From Candidatus Bathyarchaeota archaeon (GTDB lineage Archaea > Thermoproteota > Bathyarchaeia > Bathyarchaeales > Bathycorpusculaceae), in contig CALMWK010000157.1 of the NCBI GenBank assembly GCA_937873375.1, forward strand, positions 1 to 35,265: a stretch of 35,265 nt of DNA, written 5' to 3'. Of the stretch, positions 15,057 to 24,102 are shown in pieces. The position numbers and the translations under genes were made by a program. Each line of letters starts with the position of its first letter. The first letter of the stretch is position 1. The notes under the pieces are model-generated. The model searched no databases. It was not told the DNA's origin and saw only the letters and a list, made by a program, of their open reading frames with translations.

Positions 15057-16971
15057 AAGTTTCCATCACTGATGGAACTATAGTGTTTATGCCTGCTTTG
15101 TTGCCTATGAAATTTGCCAGATTATAGATTTTTGACTTTTCACCGTGAACTAAGAAGATCCTTTCAGGCTTAGGGTTAAGGTTAGTCAAGTAGTTGACTA
15201 GCTGTCTTCGGTCGCTGTGACCAGAGAAGCCCTCAATCGAATCCACATGCAAATTACATTGAACTACTGCCATTTTGCCTTCGTTGTCCATCATGGTGAC
15301 TTCGTTGATGCCTTTCTGCACTCTGCGTCCCATCGTGCCTTCAATCTGGTAGCTCACGAAGATAATTGTGTTTTTATCGTCTCCCGCCCAGTTTTTGAAG
15401 TACTCAATCACTGGTCCACCTTCAAGCATACCTGAAGTCGCCAAGACAATGCAGGGTTCACCTTCGATTATGCCTTGCCGAATGCTCGGATGCTCCACAA
15501 TGGTGAAGTAGTCTGATTGGAACGGGTTAACCTCTTCATGCAGTATGCTGTGGCGTACTTCTCTGCCCAAATATTCAGGGTAAGCTGTGTGAATGGCAGT
15601 TGCTTCTGAAATCATACCTTCAATGAAAACTGGTGCTTCCTTCATTAAGCCACGTTTCATGTAACCGTCGATGATTAGCATAATTTCCTGAGCTCGTCCA
15701 ACCGCTGGCACTGGAATAAGGACTTTGCCTTTGCGCTCCAAAGTTTCGTTTATCACACGGGTTATGCGCTCTTCTGCTTCGCCTCTGGAAGGCATCATGT
15801 CGTCAGGTCCACCATAAGTGCTCTCCGTAATGACGGTTTCCACTCGGGGGAACTCGTTTGCCGCAGCTTCCAACAGCATAGTGCGCGCGAACTTGTAGTC
15901 ACCAGTGTAAACAATGTTGTGCAAGCCTTCGCCTATGTGCAAATGAGCCATGGAAGAACCTAAAATGTGTCCTGAATTGTGCAGGGTTAAACGGATGTCA
16001 GGTGCAATATCGGTTACAACACCATACCGCAGTGGAATCGTGTGCAAAACGCATTCGCGCACATCTTTTTGGTCGTAGTAAGGTGTTACACCCTGCTTGC
16101 CAGCCACATCCAAGTAGTCCAACTGCAACATAGTCATAAGGTTGCTGGTTGGTGCAGAACAGTAAACTGGACCATCATAACCGTATTTGTAAAGAAACGG
16201 CGTTAAGCCGCAGTGGTCAAGATGAGCATGCGTGATAACCACGGCATCCAAGGAGTCAATTTGAAATTCGGGTGAATCAAACCGTGGAAAAGACTCAAAC
16301 GCTCTCTGCGAACCAGGGTTAATGCCGCAATCCAGCAGAACACTGCTTTCGCGAGTTTTTAACAAGAAAGCGGAACGCCCAACTTCCTGGGCACTACCAA
16401 GCACGGTTAAGCGAATGTCGCCTACGTCGAAAGTTTTAGGTCGGAAGATGCGTTCGCCTATGGTTCGCAGTATGCGTTCACGTTCTTTGCTTTCTGAATG
16501 AAGGTAATGCCGCATGTTGGTGACAATTTTGGATTTTAATGGGGGACTGCGCAGAACGTGGGGTCGCCATTTGGTTTTCTTTATGATTTCCTGCAGGACT
16601 ATGCCGTTTCTACCGATAACTAAGCCGGGTTTTTTGGTTTCAATTATGATTTCGCCAAGACTTGGGTCAAAGTTTATGTCGGTTACTTCGGCTTCTTTTG
16701 GGATAATTTCTCTTGTAATTTTTTCAGCTTCAATTTCGGGCATGCGCACAGAAGGATCAGGACGGATGACAATACGTTTGCGTATGACTCCGACGATTTC
16801 GGCTATGACGCTGCTCTGTTCAACAAGAACTTCGGGCTTTTTAGTGTAAATGCTAAGCATGGGTCCTTCATATTCAATGCGGGTGACCTCAGCTTCTTGA
16901 GGAACATGCTGCAAAATATACTGGGTTATTTCGACTTTATCTTTGTCCTGATGCTGTTGTGTACGCGCCAC
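15043..16971 (-). CDS. aCPSF1/FttA, KH-beta-CASP ribonuclease and transcription termination factor
   Basis: This 642-residue protein has two N-terminal KH-type domains (about 1-75 and 76-145, the second with the loop VIGRNG at 118-123), then a metallo-beta-lactamase domain with HAHLDH at 248-253, a beta-CASP insertion, and a C-terminal part with GFSGHSDRRQL and a final FLVHGEKSK. This is the universal archaeal CPSF73 relative that cleaves RNA after U-rich stretches to end transcription. Start is a GTG at 16971, five bases after psmB, an arrangement seen in other archaea. Its 3' end overlaps sepF convergently. All zinc ligands that I can identify are present. Confidence 0.96.
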   Translation of the reverse strand: MARTQQHQDKDKVEITQYILQHVPQEAEVTRIEYEGPMLSIYTKKPEVLVEQSSVIAEIVGVIRKRIVIRPDPSVRMPEIEAEKITREIIPKEAEVTDINFDPSLGEIIIETKKPGLVIGRNGIVLQEIIKKTKWRPHVLRSPPLKSKIVTNMRHYLHSESKERERILRTIGERIFRPKTFDVGDIRLTVLGSAQEVGRSAFLLKTRESSVLLDCGINPGSQRAFESFPRFDSPEFQIDSLDAVVITHAHLDHCGLTPFLYKYGYDGPVYCSAPTSNLMTMLQLDYLDVAGKQGVTPYYDQKDVRECVLHTIPLRYGVVTDIAPDIRLTLHNSGHILGSSMAHLHIGEGLHNIVYTGDYKFARTMLLEAAANEFPRVETVITESTYGGPDDMMPSRGEAEERITRVINETLERKGKVLIPVPAVGRAQEIMLIIDGYMKRGLMKEAPVFIEGMISEATAIHTAYPEYLGREVRHSILHEEVNPFQSDYFTIVEHPSIRQGIIEGEPCIVLATSGMLEGGPVIEYFKNWAGDDKNTIIFVSYQIEGTMGRRVQKGINEVTMMDNEGKMAVVQCNLHVDSIEGFSGHSDRRQLVNYLTNLNPKPERIFLVHGEKSKIYNLANFIGNKAGINTIVPSVMETFRLL

Positions 16972-16976
16972 AGGTT

Positions 16977-17612
16977 TTAACTTCCCTTTGCCAAAAGCTC
17001 CTTTTTCTCTGCGTCTGCGAGTTCGCGGTAGCCTTTGTTATCTATTACTATAATGTTGTAGTTGTTGCCGCTTGCGACATCACGTTTCATGGATGCGTTA
17101 ACGGCTCTTGCGATGATTGGCAGTGCTTCTTGCACGGTCATGCCTTCGCGGAATTTGTCTTCTAAAACTCCGATTGCTATGGGTGAACCTGAACCTGTTG
17201 AAGTCAGTTTCTCTTCGGTTAGGCTTCCGTATGGGTCTAGGTTAAAGACGTGTGGTCCTGTGTCGTCTACGCCGCCAACAAGGACTTGAGCCATTAAACC
17301 TCTTGCGCTGAACAGGAGATTTGAGGTCATTCGTGCTGCGGAGCTGACCGGCATGGGTCGGTTAAGGTTAATGCGGTAAAGATGCGCGTTGGCGGTGATT
17401 ATGTCGATGACTTTTTGGGCGTCAGCCACTGAGCCAGCGATGGTCATGCCGATGTGTTCGTCTATTTTGTAGACTTTTTTGCCTTGTTTGTGGGCAATGA
17501 AGAAACCCATGGTTACTCGTGTGTCTGAAGCTAAGATTACGCCGTCTTTGCAGACGACACCAATTGTAGTTGTCCCCTTTACGACTAGTTGATTAATTGT
17601 GTTATGAGCCAT
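16977..17612 (-). CDS. psmB: 20S proteasome beta subunit
   Basis: This 211-residue Ntn hydrolase has a 13-residue propeptide ending in glycine, then TTTIGVVCKDGVILASDTRVTMG, so Thr14 becomes the catalytic N-terminal nucleophile after self-cleavage. Later conserved segments include IAGSVADAQK and GSGSPIAIGVLE. It forms the inner rings of the archaeal 20S proteasome; the alpha subunit is not in the window. It starts at ATG 17612 behind GGGAGA and is co-oriented with aCPSF1 only 5 bases downstream. A TATA-like TATTAATA near 17705 on the minus strand may be its promoter, with a leader of about 70 bases. Confidence 0.96.
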   Translation of the reverse strand: MAHNTINQLVVKGTTTIGVVCKDGVILASDTRVTMGFFIAHKQGKKVYKIDEHIGMTIAGSVADAQKVIDIITANAHLYRINLNRPMPVSSAARMTSNLLFSARGLMAQVLVGGVDDTGPHVFNLDPYGSLTEEKLTSTGSGSPIAIGVLEDKFREGMTVQEALPIIARAVNASMKRDVASGNNYNIIVIDNKGYRELADAEKKELLAKGS

Positions 17613-17937
17613 AGTGTTTGTCTCCCTAAAACTCTAATTCGGAATCCGCAAGGAATTCCATCGGTAGGAAGCAGGCATTGATGATAACAATGTGCGAACT
17701 TTATTAATATTACGGTAAAGAAAACTGAACAAAACACCAACGATTTAGAGTATTTCGCTGTTGTGCTCGACAAAGAATACAGCCTTCTTTAGGTAAATTG
17801 AAGCTTTATGTACATGGGTTTGGCTTCTACGCGGTTTTTAATCCGGGTTGTTTTCGCAAGTTTTAAACCTTAGCATCATAAGCTATACTACGAGTAAGAG
17901 AGTGTGTGACCCAAGTTTGCCTTCACCATACCACTAC

Positions 17938-18975
17938 ATGCAGCTTCCCCGCGAAGTCATCGTTGGAAAAGGAACCCTACAGCGCGTTCCCGAAGCTGTA
18001 AAAAGGCTCAACATCAAAGGACCCGCCTTGATAATTGCAGGGCAGAAAAGCTGCGAAGTCGCGGGAAAAACCGTTCGGGACCTTCTCGCAAAAACAGGCA
18101 TGGATGTCGACACCCTCTTGGTAGAAACCTCCACGATAAGAGATGTTTTGACGGTTGAGGAGAGAATTCTAGAGTGGAAGCCTCAGGTGCTCTTCGGCGT
18201 GGGCGGCGGAACCAAAATTGATGTCGCAAAACTCAGCAGCGCCCATCAAGAACTGCCCTTCGTCAGCGTGCCCACCACGGTTAGCCACGACGGCATCGCC
18301 AGCCCACTTGCGTCAATCAAAGGCTTTGGCAAACCGTATAGTGTCATGTCACAGGCGCCTTTAGCCATAATTGCGGACACGAATGCCATATCTCAGGCGC
18401 CATGGCGTTCAGTGGTGAGCGGATGCGGAGACGTTATCGCAAAATTTACCGCCGTAAAAGACTGGAAACTGGCGCATGCTGAAAGAGGCGAATATTATGG
18501 TGAATACGCAGCTAGCCTCGCTTTGATGAGTGTTAAACTGGTAGCGCTAAACGCAGAAAAAATCAAGCAGGAAAACGAAGAAGGCTTGCGAGTGCTTCTG
18601 GAAGCGTTGATAAGCTGTGGAGTAGCCATGAGCATAGCTGGAAGCAGCCGACCATGCAGCGGCTCAGAGCACCTTTTCAGCCATGCACTGGACATGATTA
18701 ATCCTTCACAGGGCATGCACGGGGAACAATGCGGCTTGGGCTCTATAATAATAGCATACCTCTACGGTGCAAACTGGAAACGCATAAGAGACACCCTCAA
18801 AAGGTTAGGTGCGCCAACCACAGCAAGCGAACTAGGCGTCACAAACCAAGACATTGTCAAAGCTTTAGAACTCGCGGTCACCATACGCCCCGACAGGTAC
18901 ACTATTCTCCAGAAGCTAAACATGGACCATGCGGCATGCGAGAAAGCGGCAAAAGCCACAGGAATAATCAATTAA
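17938..18975 (+). CDS. egsA: sn-Glycerol-1-phosphate dehydrogenase
   Basis: This enzyme makes sn-glycerol-1-phosphate from dihydroxyacetone phosphate, the first committed step of archaeal lipid backbone synthesis. Family segments are clear: LPREVIVGKGTL at the start, the NAD-binding GVGGGTKIDVAKL, VPTTVSHDGIASPLAS around the active site, and the metal-binding helix regions SEHLFSHALDM and GMHGEQCGLGS (Zn histidines). From the ATG at 17938 it has 345 residues, the usual length. The open frame goes back to a TTG at 17848 and also contains a GTG at 17902, but the extra residues match nothing. TATA-like sequences at 17861-17868 and near 17886 lie upstream of the shorter starts. Confidence 0.95.
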   Translation: MQLPREVIVGKGTLQRVPEAVKRLNIKGPALIIAGQKSCEVAGKTVRDLLAKTGMDVDTLLVETSTIRDVLTVEERILEWKPQVLFGVGGGTKIDVAKLSSAHQELPFVSVPTTVSHDGIASPLASIKGFGKPYSVMSQAPLAIIADTNAISQAPWRSVVSGCGDVIAKFTAVKDWKLAHAERGEYYGEYAASLALMSVKLVALNAEKIKQENEEGLRVLLEALISCGVAMSIAGSSRPCSGSEHLFSHALDMINPSQGMHGEQCGLGSIIIAYLYGANWKRIRDTLKRLGAPTTASELGVTNQDIVKALELAVTIRPDRYTILQKLNMDHAACEKAAKATGIIN

Positions 18976-18978
18976 GCC

Positions 18979-19031
18979 AAAACTAAAAAAATAAAAGAAT
19001 CAAAGAGAAGAAAAACTGTTTTTCACAGTTT
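18979..19031 (-). terminator. Hairpin plus U-rich terminator of the FKBP gene
   Basis: On the minus strand, AAACTG and CAGTTT form a 6-base-pair stem (19013-19031) overlapping the FKBP stop codon, followed by about 35 bases that are mostly T. It looks like an intrinsic terminator and also offers the U-tract used by aCPSF1. The G1PDH gene ends just on the other side, so it may separate the convergent transcripts. Confidence 0.55.
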
Positions 19032-19767
19032 AGCTTTTAGTTTCTGTTTCCTCTGCCACAGGTTTTACTTCAGCAGGCTTTGGAGGCGCCTTGAAGACTT
19101 CAACGAACTTTGTTTCCTCCAAGTCAGGGAAGAACTTTTGCATGTCTAAGGCTATGCCTCTTTTTGCGATTTGGACGCCCTCAATATAGAAGGTTTCCTC
19201 AGGCATGTCAATTGCTAAGGCTTTGTCTTGTATTGCGAATTTGAATTGGCTCTCTTCAGTAATTGGAAGTCTTCGGTGGATGAGTGCAGCGATTTTTTCG
19301 TCGTTGGTTTCAAGTTTCTTTTCCACAGTTACGTCGTAAGTGAGAGTTTTTCCTGCTAGTGGCGGATTAAAGTCTAACAGTACGCGTCCAGCGCCTATGC
19401 TTCGGATAGTCGCGTTCTTTCCGCCGTATTCGATGCGTAGTCCAATTGCAGGGTTGATGCCTTTTGCGGCTAACTGCTTTATTGTTACACGCTTAACTTT
19501 CTCAGGGTCACGCTGACCAAAAGCGTTTTCAGGCAAAATCTCCACTTGCGCGGCCTTAGTTGGCTCCATAGTGGAGAAACTGTCGTCTAAAGCTTTGAGA
19601 ACCCAGCCTTCACCTACGACTATAAGTCGTGGCTCGTATATGTCGCCCTCTTTCTGGAGGTGTTCTTTCTGGGCTATTTCTTGAATTGTTGTGTCGAAAA
19701 CTTCGTTTGTTTCCTTCACCTTCGCGGTGTAGTTGATTAGTATGAAGTCTCCTTTTTGTAAAGCCAT
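19030..19767 (-). CDS. FKBP-type peptidyl-prolyl cis-trans isomerase, long archaeal type
   Basis: This 245-residue protein has an FKBP fold split by an insert-in-flap domain, as in SlyD-type isomerases: KGDFILINYTAKVKETNEVFDTT at the start, the catalytic-fold closing segment FNPPLAGKTLTYDVTV, and the insert between (ENAFGQRDPEKVKRV). After residue 150 there is an additional domain found in long archaeal FKBPs, and then a Pro/Glu-rich tail. It should be a cytosolic folding helper for proline-limited steps. Start is ATG 19767 behind GAGTGA; a TTTTAAAC box near 19806 would give a leader of about 13 bases. It is monocistronic and carries its own terminator. Confidence 0.93.
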   Translation of the reverse strand: MALQKGDFILINYTAKVKETNEVFDTTIQEIAQKEHLQKEGDIYEPRLIVVGEGWVLKALDDSFSTMEPTKAAQVEILPENAFGQRDPEKVKRVTIKQLAAKGINPAIGLRIEYGGKNATIRSIGAGRVLLDFNPPLAGKTLTYDVTVEKKLETNDEKIAALIHRRLPITEESQFKFAIQDKALAIDMPEETFYIEGVQIAKRGIALDMQKFFPDLEETKFVEVFKAPPKPAEVKPVAEETETKS

Positions 19768-19895
19768 AACAGTTCACTCTTTACTTGCGTTTCGAAACTA
19801 AGTTTAAAAGGCGAATAAATACATTTGCCTCGTTACGGAAGGTTACAGCGTTCAAAATGCTCACAGTAGCCTGTTTTTCACGGATTAACGTCTCA

Positions 19896-21989
19896 CTAAA
19901 CGTGTAAGCGTAACGGAATTTTCACGGTGAACTGGGTACCTTTTCCAACTGTACTCTCAAAAGTTACGTTGCCCCCTAAGGCGTCGGTCAGTTTTTTAAC
20001 CACAGCCAATCCGAAGCCTTGACCTTTGGATTTGGTTGTGAATAAAGGCGTGAAAATTTTGTTTTTTGCTTTTTCAGGTATGCCTTCGCCAGTGTCTTGA
20101 ATGTGTATGAAAGCGTTCAATCTATCGTGTGTTGCGGTGATGGTCAGTTTTCCATCTTTAGGCATCGCCTGCAGCGCGTTCGTAAGCAGATTCACCAATA
20201 TGCGCCTCAAATATGAGGAGTCTGTGTTAAGTTTCGGAAAGCCCTGTTTAATCGACACAATCACTCGTATGTACGAAGGAACAGCCACAGACGCCAGTAT
20301 CTCCTTGAAGGTCCTCTCAAGGTCTACTTCCTCAGGGCAAGGCGCCAAAATTTTAGCGTAATCTTGCAGGTCCGAGACAATCTTGTTTATGTAAGTCAAC
20401 TGCTCTCCGATGATAGTAATGCTTTCCAACAAGTTCTCTTTAACATCACATTTAAGTAAGGATTCTACTTCGTTTTTTGCCAAGTAAAGTTCGCCGCTTA
20501 TCGACTGCAAAGGATTACGAATATCATGCCCAATCATGCCAGCCATCTCACCAATGGTTGCCAACCGTTCAGCATTCTTCAGTTTTTCAGTTCGGCTTTT
20601 AACGAGGTCTTCTAGGTGCTGAGTGTACTCTGCAAGCTTATTTTCCAGTTCCTTGCGTTGCGTTATGTCTTTGGTGAAAACGGAGATGCCAGTTTTGGTG
20701 GGGTAAACATAGTTTTCAACCATCACCTTACGCCTACCCATCAGGAGTTCATCCACGAAAATCTGCGGCTTCTTTGTCTTTAAGACGTTAAGGTAAACGT
20801 TAGCTAACTCTTGTGTACTCTTGTGTTGTTCGAAGATTTCGAAAAAATGCTTTCCCAAAGCTACCTTGGCGGGGAGGCCTGTTATTTTTTCGCATGCTTT
20901 GTTCCAGTAAGTATATTTCAAATCCGCGTCTAACGCCACAAAACTGTCTGTGATGCTGTCTGCAAGCTCTCTATATCGCGCCTCACTGTGCTTGATGGCT
21001 TCCTCGTTGCGTTTTCTTCTTGTTATGTTGTGGGCAAAAACAAAAAAATCCGCGCCACCAGCTTTCTCCATGTAATTAGCGCTTACTTCTAGATCAACTG
21101 CTTGACCGTCTTTGCAGCGATGCCGCGTTTCAAAACGGTCGTGAGTGTTCTGGCCTATTTTCTTCATATGCTGTTGGATTTCTTCGGGAGTTTCGTTTAA
21201 CTCGACATCTTGAAGGCTCATCTGTAACAGTTCATTTTGATTGTAACCTATTATGTCACAGTAGGCACCGTTCACGTCGAGAAAACGACCCGTAGAATCC
21301 ACAATGAAAAAGGCGTCAATTGACGTTTGAATGATGTTTCGGTACCGTTCCTCACTTTTTCTACGCTGCCCAGCGTCTTCAATGAAGAACCATTCAGTGC
21401 CTCTTTTAACCAGCGTACCGCCGTGAAGGTGCCCGATGTCAATAATGTTGCTGGCGGAGCATTTTTCCAGAGGATACGTGCACAAAGCGATTATGCGATG
21501 CGAAGCGATGACGCCGTGTACGAATTTTTCGTATTCAGTAAAGTTCTTCCAGAGTAGCTTCCAAAGCAACTTTTCAACCACAGGCACGTTGCCTGTTATT
21601 CGCAACCCGTCAAAACCTCGATTGCAAGCAACCTGGTCTTTTTCAATCAGAGTGTGCGAGATTTTTTCCGCATCAAGCTTGCCGTGGGAAAGATACCAAG
21701 TGGTATAAGGGAGAAATTCAACTTGCTCATTTTTTATGTACTGGTCTAATTCGGGAACCGCCTGCTTAAGTGCGTTTTTCGCGTCTGCTACATTAAGAGT
21801 GGGAGAGGTAATCCACAGGCAGAACTCGTTGTTGCGCAATCCAGCCGTAAAGTAGGGAACCAGAATGTCAAGTAAGTCTTGTTTGCACTCATAGAGTTGA
21901 CACAAGTGGGTACCCCAAGGAACGGCTCCAACGAGATCTATCCCGAACCTGCGGAGTGAACTGGGAGCCCATTGATTCAGTTGAATCAC
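19896..21989 (-). CDS. MEDS-PAS-PAS sensor histidine kinase, soluble
   Basis: This 697-residue protein has no membrane span. Residues about 15-195 form a MEDS domain, the sensory domain named after methanogens/methylotrophs and DcmR (HLCQLYECKQDLLDILVPYF, TWYLSHGKLD, NRGFDGLRITGN, ALCTYPLEKC). Two PAS domains follow (about 215-330 and 335-445), then a coiled coil, the dimer/phosphoacceptor helix GEMAGMIGHDIRNPLQS with His488, and an HATPase domain with DTGEGIPEKAKNKIF and GQGFGLAVVKKL. The start is a GTG at 21989; GGAGG directly abuts it, which is unusually close. No response regulator is adjacent, so it is an orphan kinase. The ligand is unknown. Confidence 0.93.
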   Translation of the reverse strand: MIQLNQWAPSSLRRFGIDLVGAVPWGTHLCQLYECKQDLLDILVPYFTAGLRNNEFCLWITSPTLNVADAKNALKQAVPELDQYIKNEQVEFLPYTTWYLSHGKLDAEKISHTLIEKDQVACNRGFDGLRITGNVPVVEKLLWKLLWKNFTEYEKFVHGVIASHRIIALCTYPLEKCSASNIIDIGHLHGGTLVKRGTEWFFIEDAGQRRKSEERYRNIIQTSIDAFFIVDSTGRFLDVNGAYCDIIGYNQNELLQMSLQDVELNETPEEIQQHMKKIGQNTHDRFETRHRCKDGQAVDLEVSANYMEKAGGADFFVFAHNITRRKRNEEAIKHSEARYRELADSITDSFVALDADLKYTYWNKACEKITGLPAKVALGKHFFEIFEQHKSTQELANVYLNVLKTKKPQIFVDELLMGRRKVMVENYVYPTKTGISVFTKDITQRKELENKLAEYTQHLEDLVKSRTEKLKNAERLATIGEMAGMIGHDIRNPLQSISGELYLAKNEVESLLKCDVKENLLESITIIGEQLTYINKIVSDLQDYAKILAPCPEEVDLERTFKEILASVAVPSYIRVIVSIKQGFPKLNTDSSYLRRILVNLLTNALQAMPKDGKLTITATHDRLNAFIHIQDTGEGIPEKAKNKIFTPLFTTKSKGQGFGLAVVKKLTDALGGNVTFESTVGKGTQFTVKIPLRLHV

Positions 21990-22108
21990 CCTCCCTGACG
22001 GTAGTAAGTAGGTTTTGTTTTACATAAAAGAATTGCCTATACTTGCCGCACAAGATTCGCTTTTAGAAAACAAAGTATTCGTTTTTCACGAGAAAAGCAC
22101 GCGAAAGA

Positions 22109-22115
22109 GTTATAC
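22109..22115 (+). promoter_or_regulatory. TATA box, leaderless promoter of the MscS gene
   Basis: GTTATAC centred about 25 bases before the GTG at 22137, so transcription is predicted to start at the start codon. Confidence 0.4.
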
Positions 22116-22136
22116 ACGGGTTGTAGCAAAAAACAG

Positions 22137-22931
22137 GTGAAACGGGGACTCGTTGTGAGCGCGACTGAGCAGGGCTTATTTGGAAGCGGGGAGTTTTCCA
22201 CAATAATTATCCTAATAGTGGTTGCAGTCGTAGCTGTAATAATCGAAAGAATCATCACAAGGTACCTTTCTCGCGCTGCTAAACGGCTAAAACTGGAACC
22301 CCATGTCACCAACAATCTGGCACTCACTTTCAGAATTTTCATCCTCTTAGGCGCAGTAGCCGTCGCAGCTAGGGTTGGGGGTTTGCCGGCAGAATGGATT
22401 CTTTCAATCTCCGCCATAGGAGGAGCCGCAGTAGGTTTTGCGTCGCAGAAAACACTCGGCAACTTCATCGCGGGCTTGTTTCTGCTTGCAGCTAAACCTT
22501 TCAGGGCTGGCGATTATGTGCGCATCGGAACCATTGAGGGTATTGTTCAGGAAATTACCTTAAATTACACAAAAATTCTCACCATGGGCAACAGCACAGT
22601 TTCAGTGAGTAACCTGCAGATTCTGGACAGAGACATTACAAACTTTGCTTTTGAAGCAGGAAAAGAAGAAGTTTACTCTTATACATTTGAGATTGGCTTT
22701 GACCATCGGGTTTCAACTGAGAAAATTGGAAAAATCTTTGAAGCAACCTTAGAGAAGTACACGCATGTTTTACCTAAAAAACCCACTTACATGCTAGTTA
22801 GATCAAGCGGCATAGAGAGGGTTTACATGGTTTTCCTTTACGTGGAGAATCCCGCGGACGTCTTCACTTTGAGGCCACGGATTTCAGAAGAAGTTTTCCA
22901 GCTTTGGGACCAAGAAAGAGCCAAAACGTAG
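22137..22931 (+). CDS. MscS-family mechanosensitive ion channel
   Basis: This is a 264-residue small-conductance channel with about three membrane helices: residues 20-40, 62-80 and the pore helix around ISAIGGAAVGFASQKTLGNFIAGLFLL. The beta domain follows with the hallmark KPFRAGDYVRIGTIEGIVQEITLNYTKI and the C-terminal alpha/beta domain. Gly- and Ala-rich packing in the pore helix is kept. It would release solutes when turgor rises. The start is the GTG at 22137, supported by a TATA box at leaderless spacing; another GTG at 22155 is possible. The gene is divergent from the histidine kinase, with 147 bases between their starts. Confidence 0.93.
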   Translation: MKRGLVVSATEQGLFGSGEFSTIIILIVVAVVAVIIERIITRYLSRAAKRLKLEPHVTNNLALTFRIFILLGAVAVAARVGGLPAEWILSISAIGGAAVGFASQKTLGNFIAGLFLLAAKPFRAGDYVRIGTIEGIVQEITLNYTKILTMGNSTVSVSNLQILDRDITNFAFEAGKEEVYSYTFEIGFDHRVSTEKIGKIFEATLEKYTHVLPKKPTYMLVRSSGIERVYMVFLYVENPADVFTLRPRISEEVFQLWDQERAKT

Positions 22932-22977
22932 CGTTTATATTAATATGCATTAAATTTTGAATTGAGGACAAAGCATC

Positions 22978-23322
22978 ATGACAAAAAACAAGAAAGGAGA
23001 CAGCATTAAACTTGCAGCTCAAGCAGCCAGCCTAACGGGATTAATTGAGTACCAAGAAGGCTCAGTTGTAAGCAGAACATTAATTGACAAAAACGTCGGA
23101 ACCGTAACGCTGTTTGCTTTCGACGCAGACCAAGGATTAAGTGAGCACACTGCACCGTTTGACGCTATGGTTTACATTTTTGACGGCGAAGCAGAAGTTA
23201 CAATTTCAGGCAAAGCGGTTCGATTGAAGGCGGGGATGCTTACAGTTATGCCTGCTGGGGAACCACATGCTGTGAAGGCGTTGACGCGGTTTAAGATGAT
23301 GCTGATAATGGTCCGCGCCTGA
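22978..23322 (+). CDS. Small cupin-domain protein
   Basis: This 114-residue single-domain cupin has the two conserved barrel motifs: LSEHTAPFDAMVYIFDGEAEVTI and LKAGMLTVMPAGEPHAV. In the first motif only one histidine (SEH) is clear, so the usual H-x-H pair is incomplete, while the second keeps its histidine (EPH). Such proteins often bind a metal or sense small ligands; no reaction can be assigned. Start is ATG 22978 behind GAGGAC, with a TATA-like TTTATATT at about 22935. It lies directly before the dtxR-feoAB operon but is separated from it by a dedicated promoter and operator. Confidence 0.88.
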   Translation: MTKNKKGDSIKLAAQAASLTGLIEYQEGSVVSRTLIDKNVGTVTLFAFDADQGLSEHTAPFDAMVYIFDGEAEVTISGKAVRLKAGMLTVMPAGEPHAVKALTRFKMMLIMVRA

Positions 23323-23366
23323 TTAGTGTTCTTTTTTAATGCATAAAGCTTATTAGGCGCTTACCC

Positions 23367-23409
23367 CTCGTAAGTTACGAGAGCTCGTAAAATGTACGAG
23401 AACTCGTAA
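23367..23409. promoter_or_regulatory. Tandem inverted-repeat operator upstream of dtxR-feoAB
   Basis: Five half-sites alternate in orientation: CTCGTAA (23367), TTACGAG (23375), CTCGTAA (23384), TACGAG (23395) and CTCGTAA (23403), with spacers of 1, 2, 4 and 2 bases. A TATA-like AAGCTTATTA near 23346-23355 would start transcription around 23376, inside the array. Binding by the DtxR-type protein encoded next would block the promoter, as expected for iron-dependent autoregulation. The binder is inferred from position. Confidence 0.75.
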
Positions 23410-23430
23410 ATTCACGTTTAGAAGGTGCTC

Positions 23431-24102
23431 ATGTTGGAAACAGCATTATCTTATGAAGCTGAAGAATACATCGAAGTAATCTATCGCCTGCAAAAAAGAT
23501 ACGGAGTGGCAAAAACTAGCGAACTTGCAAAAAAATTACGGGTAGTCCCAGGTTCAATCACAAACACCATAGAGCACTTAGAAAGCCACGGGTTGGTAAT
23601 CCACGAACCCTACCGAGGTGTCAAATTAACCCGTGAAGGCGAAAAAATTGCCTTAGGAATTATTCGCAGACATCGACTCGCCGAAAGACTCCTCACAGAC
23701 ATCCTGAAAGCTGAATGGAGTACCGTGCATGAAGATGCCTGCAAACTTGAACATGCCATGACAAAAAACGTGGTCTCTCTCTTAGAGAAAAGACTGGGAA
23801 ATCCGAAGTGCTGTCCCCACGGGAACCCAATCCCCGCGGAAAATGGCACGTTCAAAGAAGAAAAATGCATTATGCTAACGGAAATTGAGTTGAATGAGAA
23901 CTGCACAGTGGCGCGAATAACGGATGAGAAACATGAAAACCTTGCGATTCTCGCGGAAGCGGGCATCAAACCCGAAACGCATATTTGTGTAATAGAAAAA
24001 AGCCCCACCAAAGTTGTTGTGAGCGTCAACGGGAAAGTAGTTTCTCTTGACCGGGAACTTGCCGAAAATGTGCGGGTTAAAAACAAACAGGAGGCTCAAT
24101 GA
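23431..24102 (+). CDS. DtxR/MntR-family metal-dependent repressor
   Basis: This protein of 223 residues has an N-terminal winged helix (ALSYEAEEYIEVIYRLQ, then KTSELAKKLRVVPGSITNTIEHLESHGLV), a metal-binding dimerisation domain (RRHRLAERLLTDIL, HEDACKLEHAM, CCPHGNPIP) and a C-terminal SH3-like domain related to FeoA. The Glu, His and Cys positions used for Fe(II) or Mn(II) binding in the family are present. It starts at ATG 23431; a GTG at 23425 is an alternative. A five-half-site operator lies directly upstream. Its stop overlaps the feoA start (ATGA), so regulator and transporter are one operon. It is most likely an iron sensor. Confidence 0.93.
   Translation: MLETALSYEAEEYIEVIYRLQKRYGVAKTSELAKKLRVVPGSITNTIEHLESHGLVIHEPYRGVKLTREGEKIALGIIRRHRLAERLLTDILKAEWSTVHEDACKLEHAMTKNVVSLLEKRLGNPKCCPHGNPIPAENGTFKEEKCIMLTEIELNENCTVARITDEKHENLAILAEAGIKPETHICVIEKSPTKVVVSVNGKVVSLDRELAENVRVKNKQEAQ

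Noticed and set aside
22037-22468. 143-codon minus-strand frame opposite MscS
   Set aside because: It is antisense to the conserved membrane region of MscS and resembles nothing.
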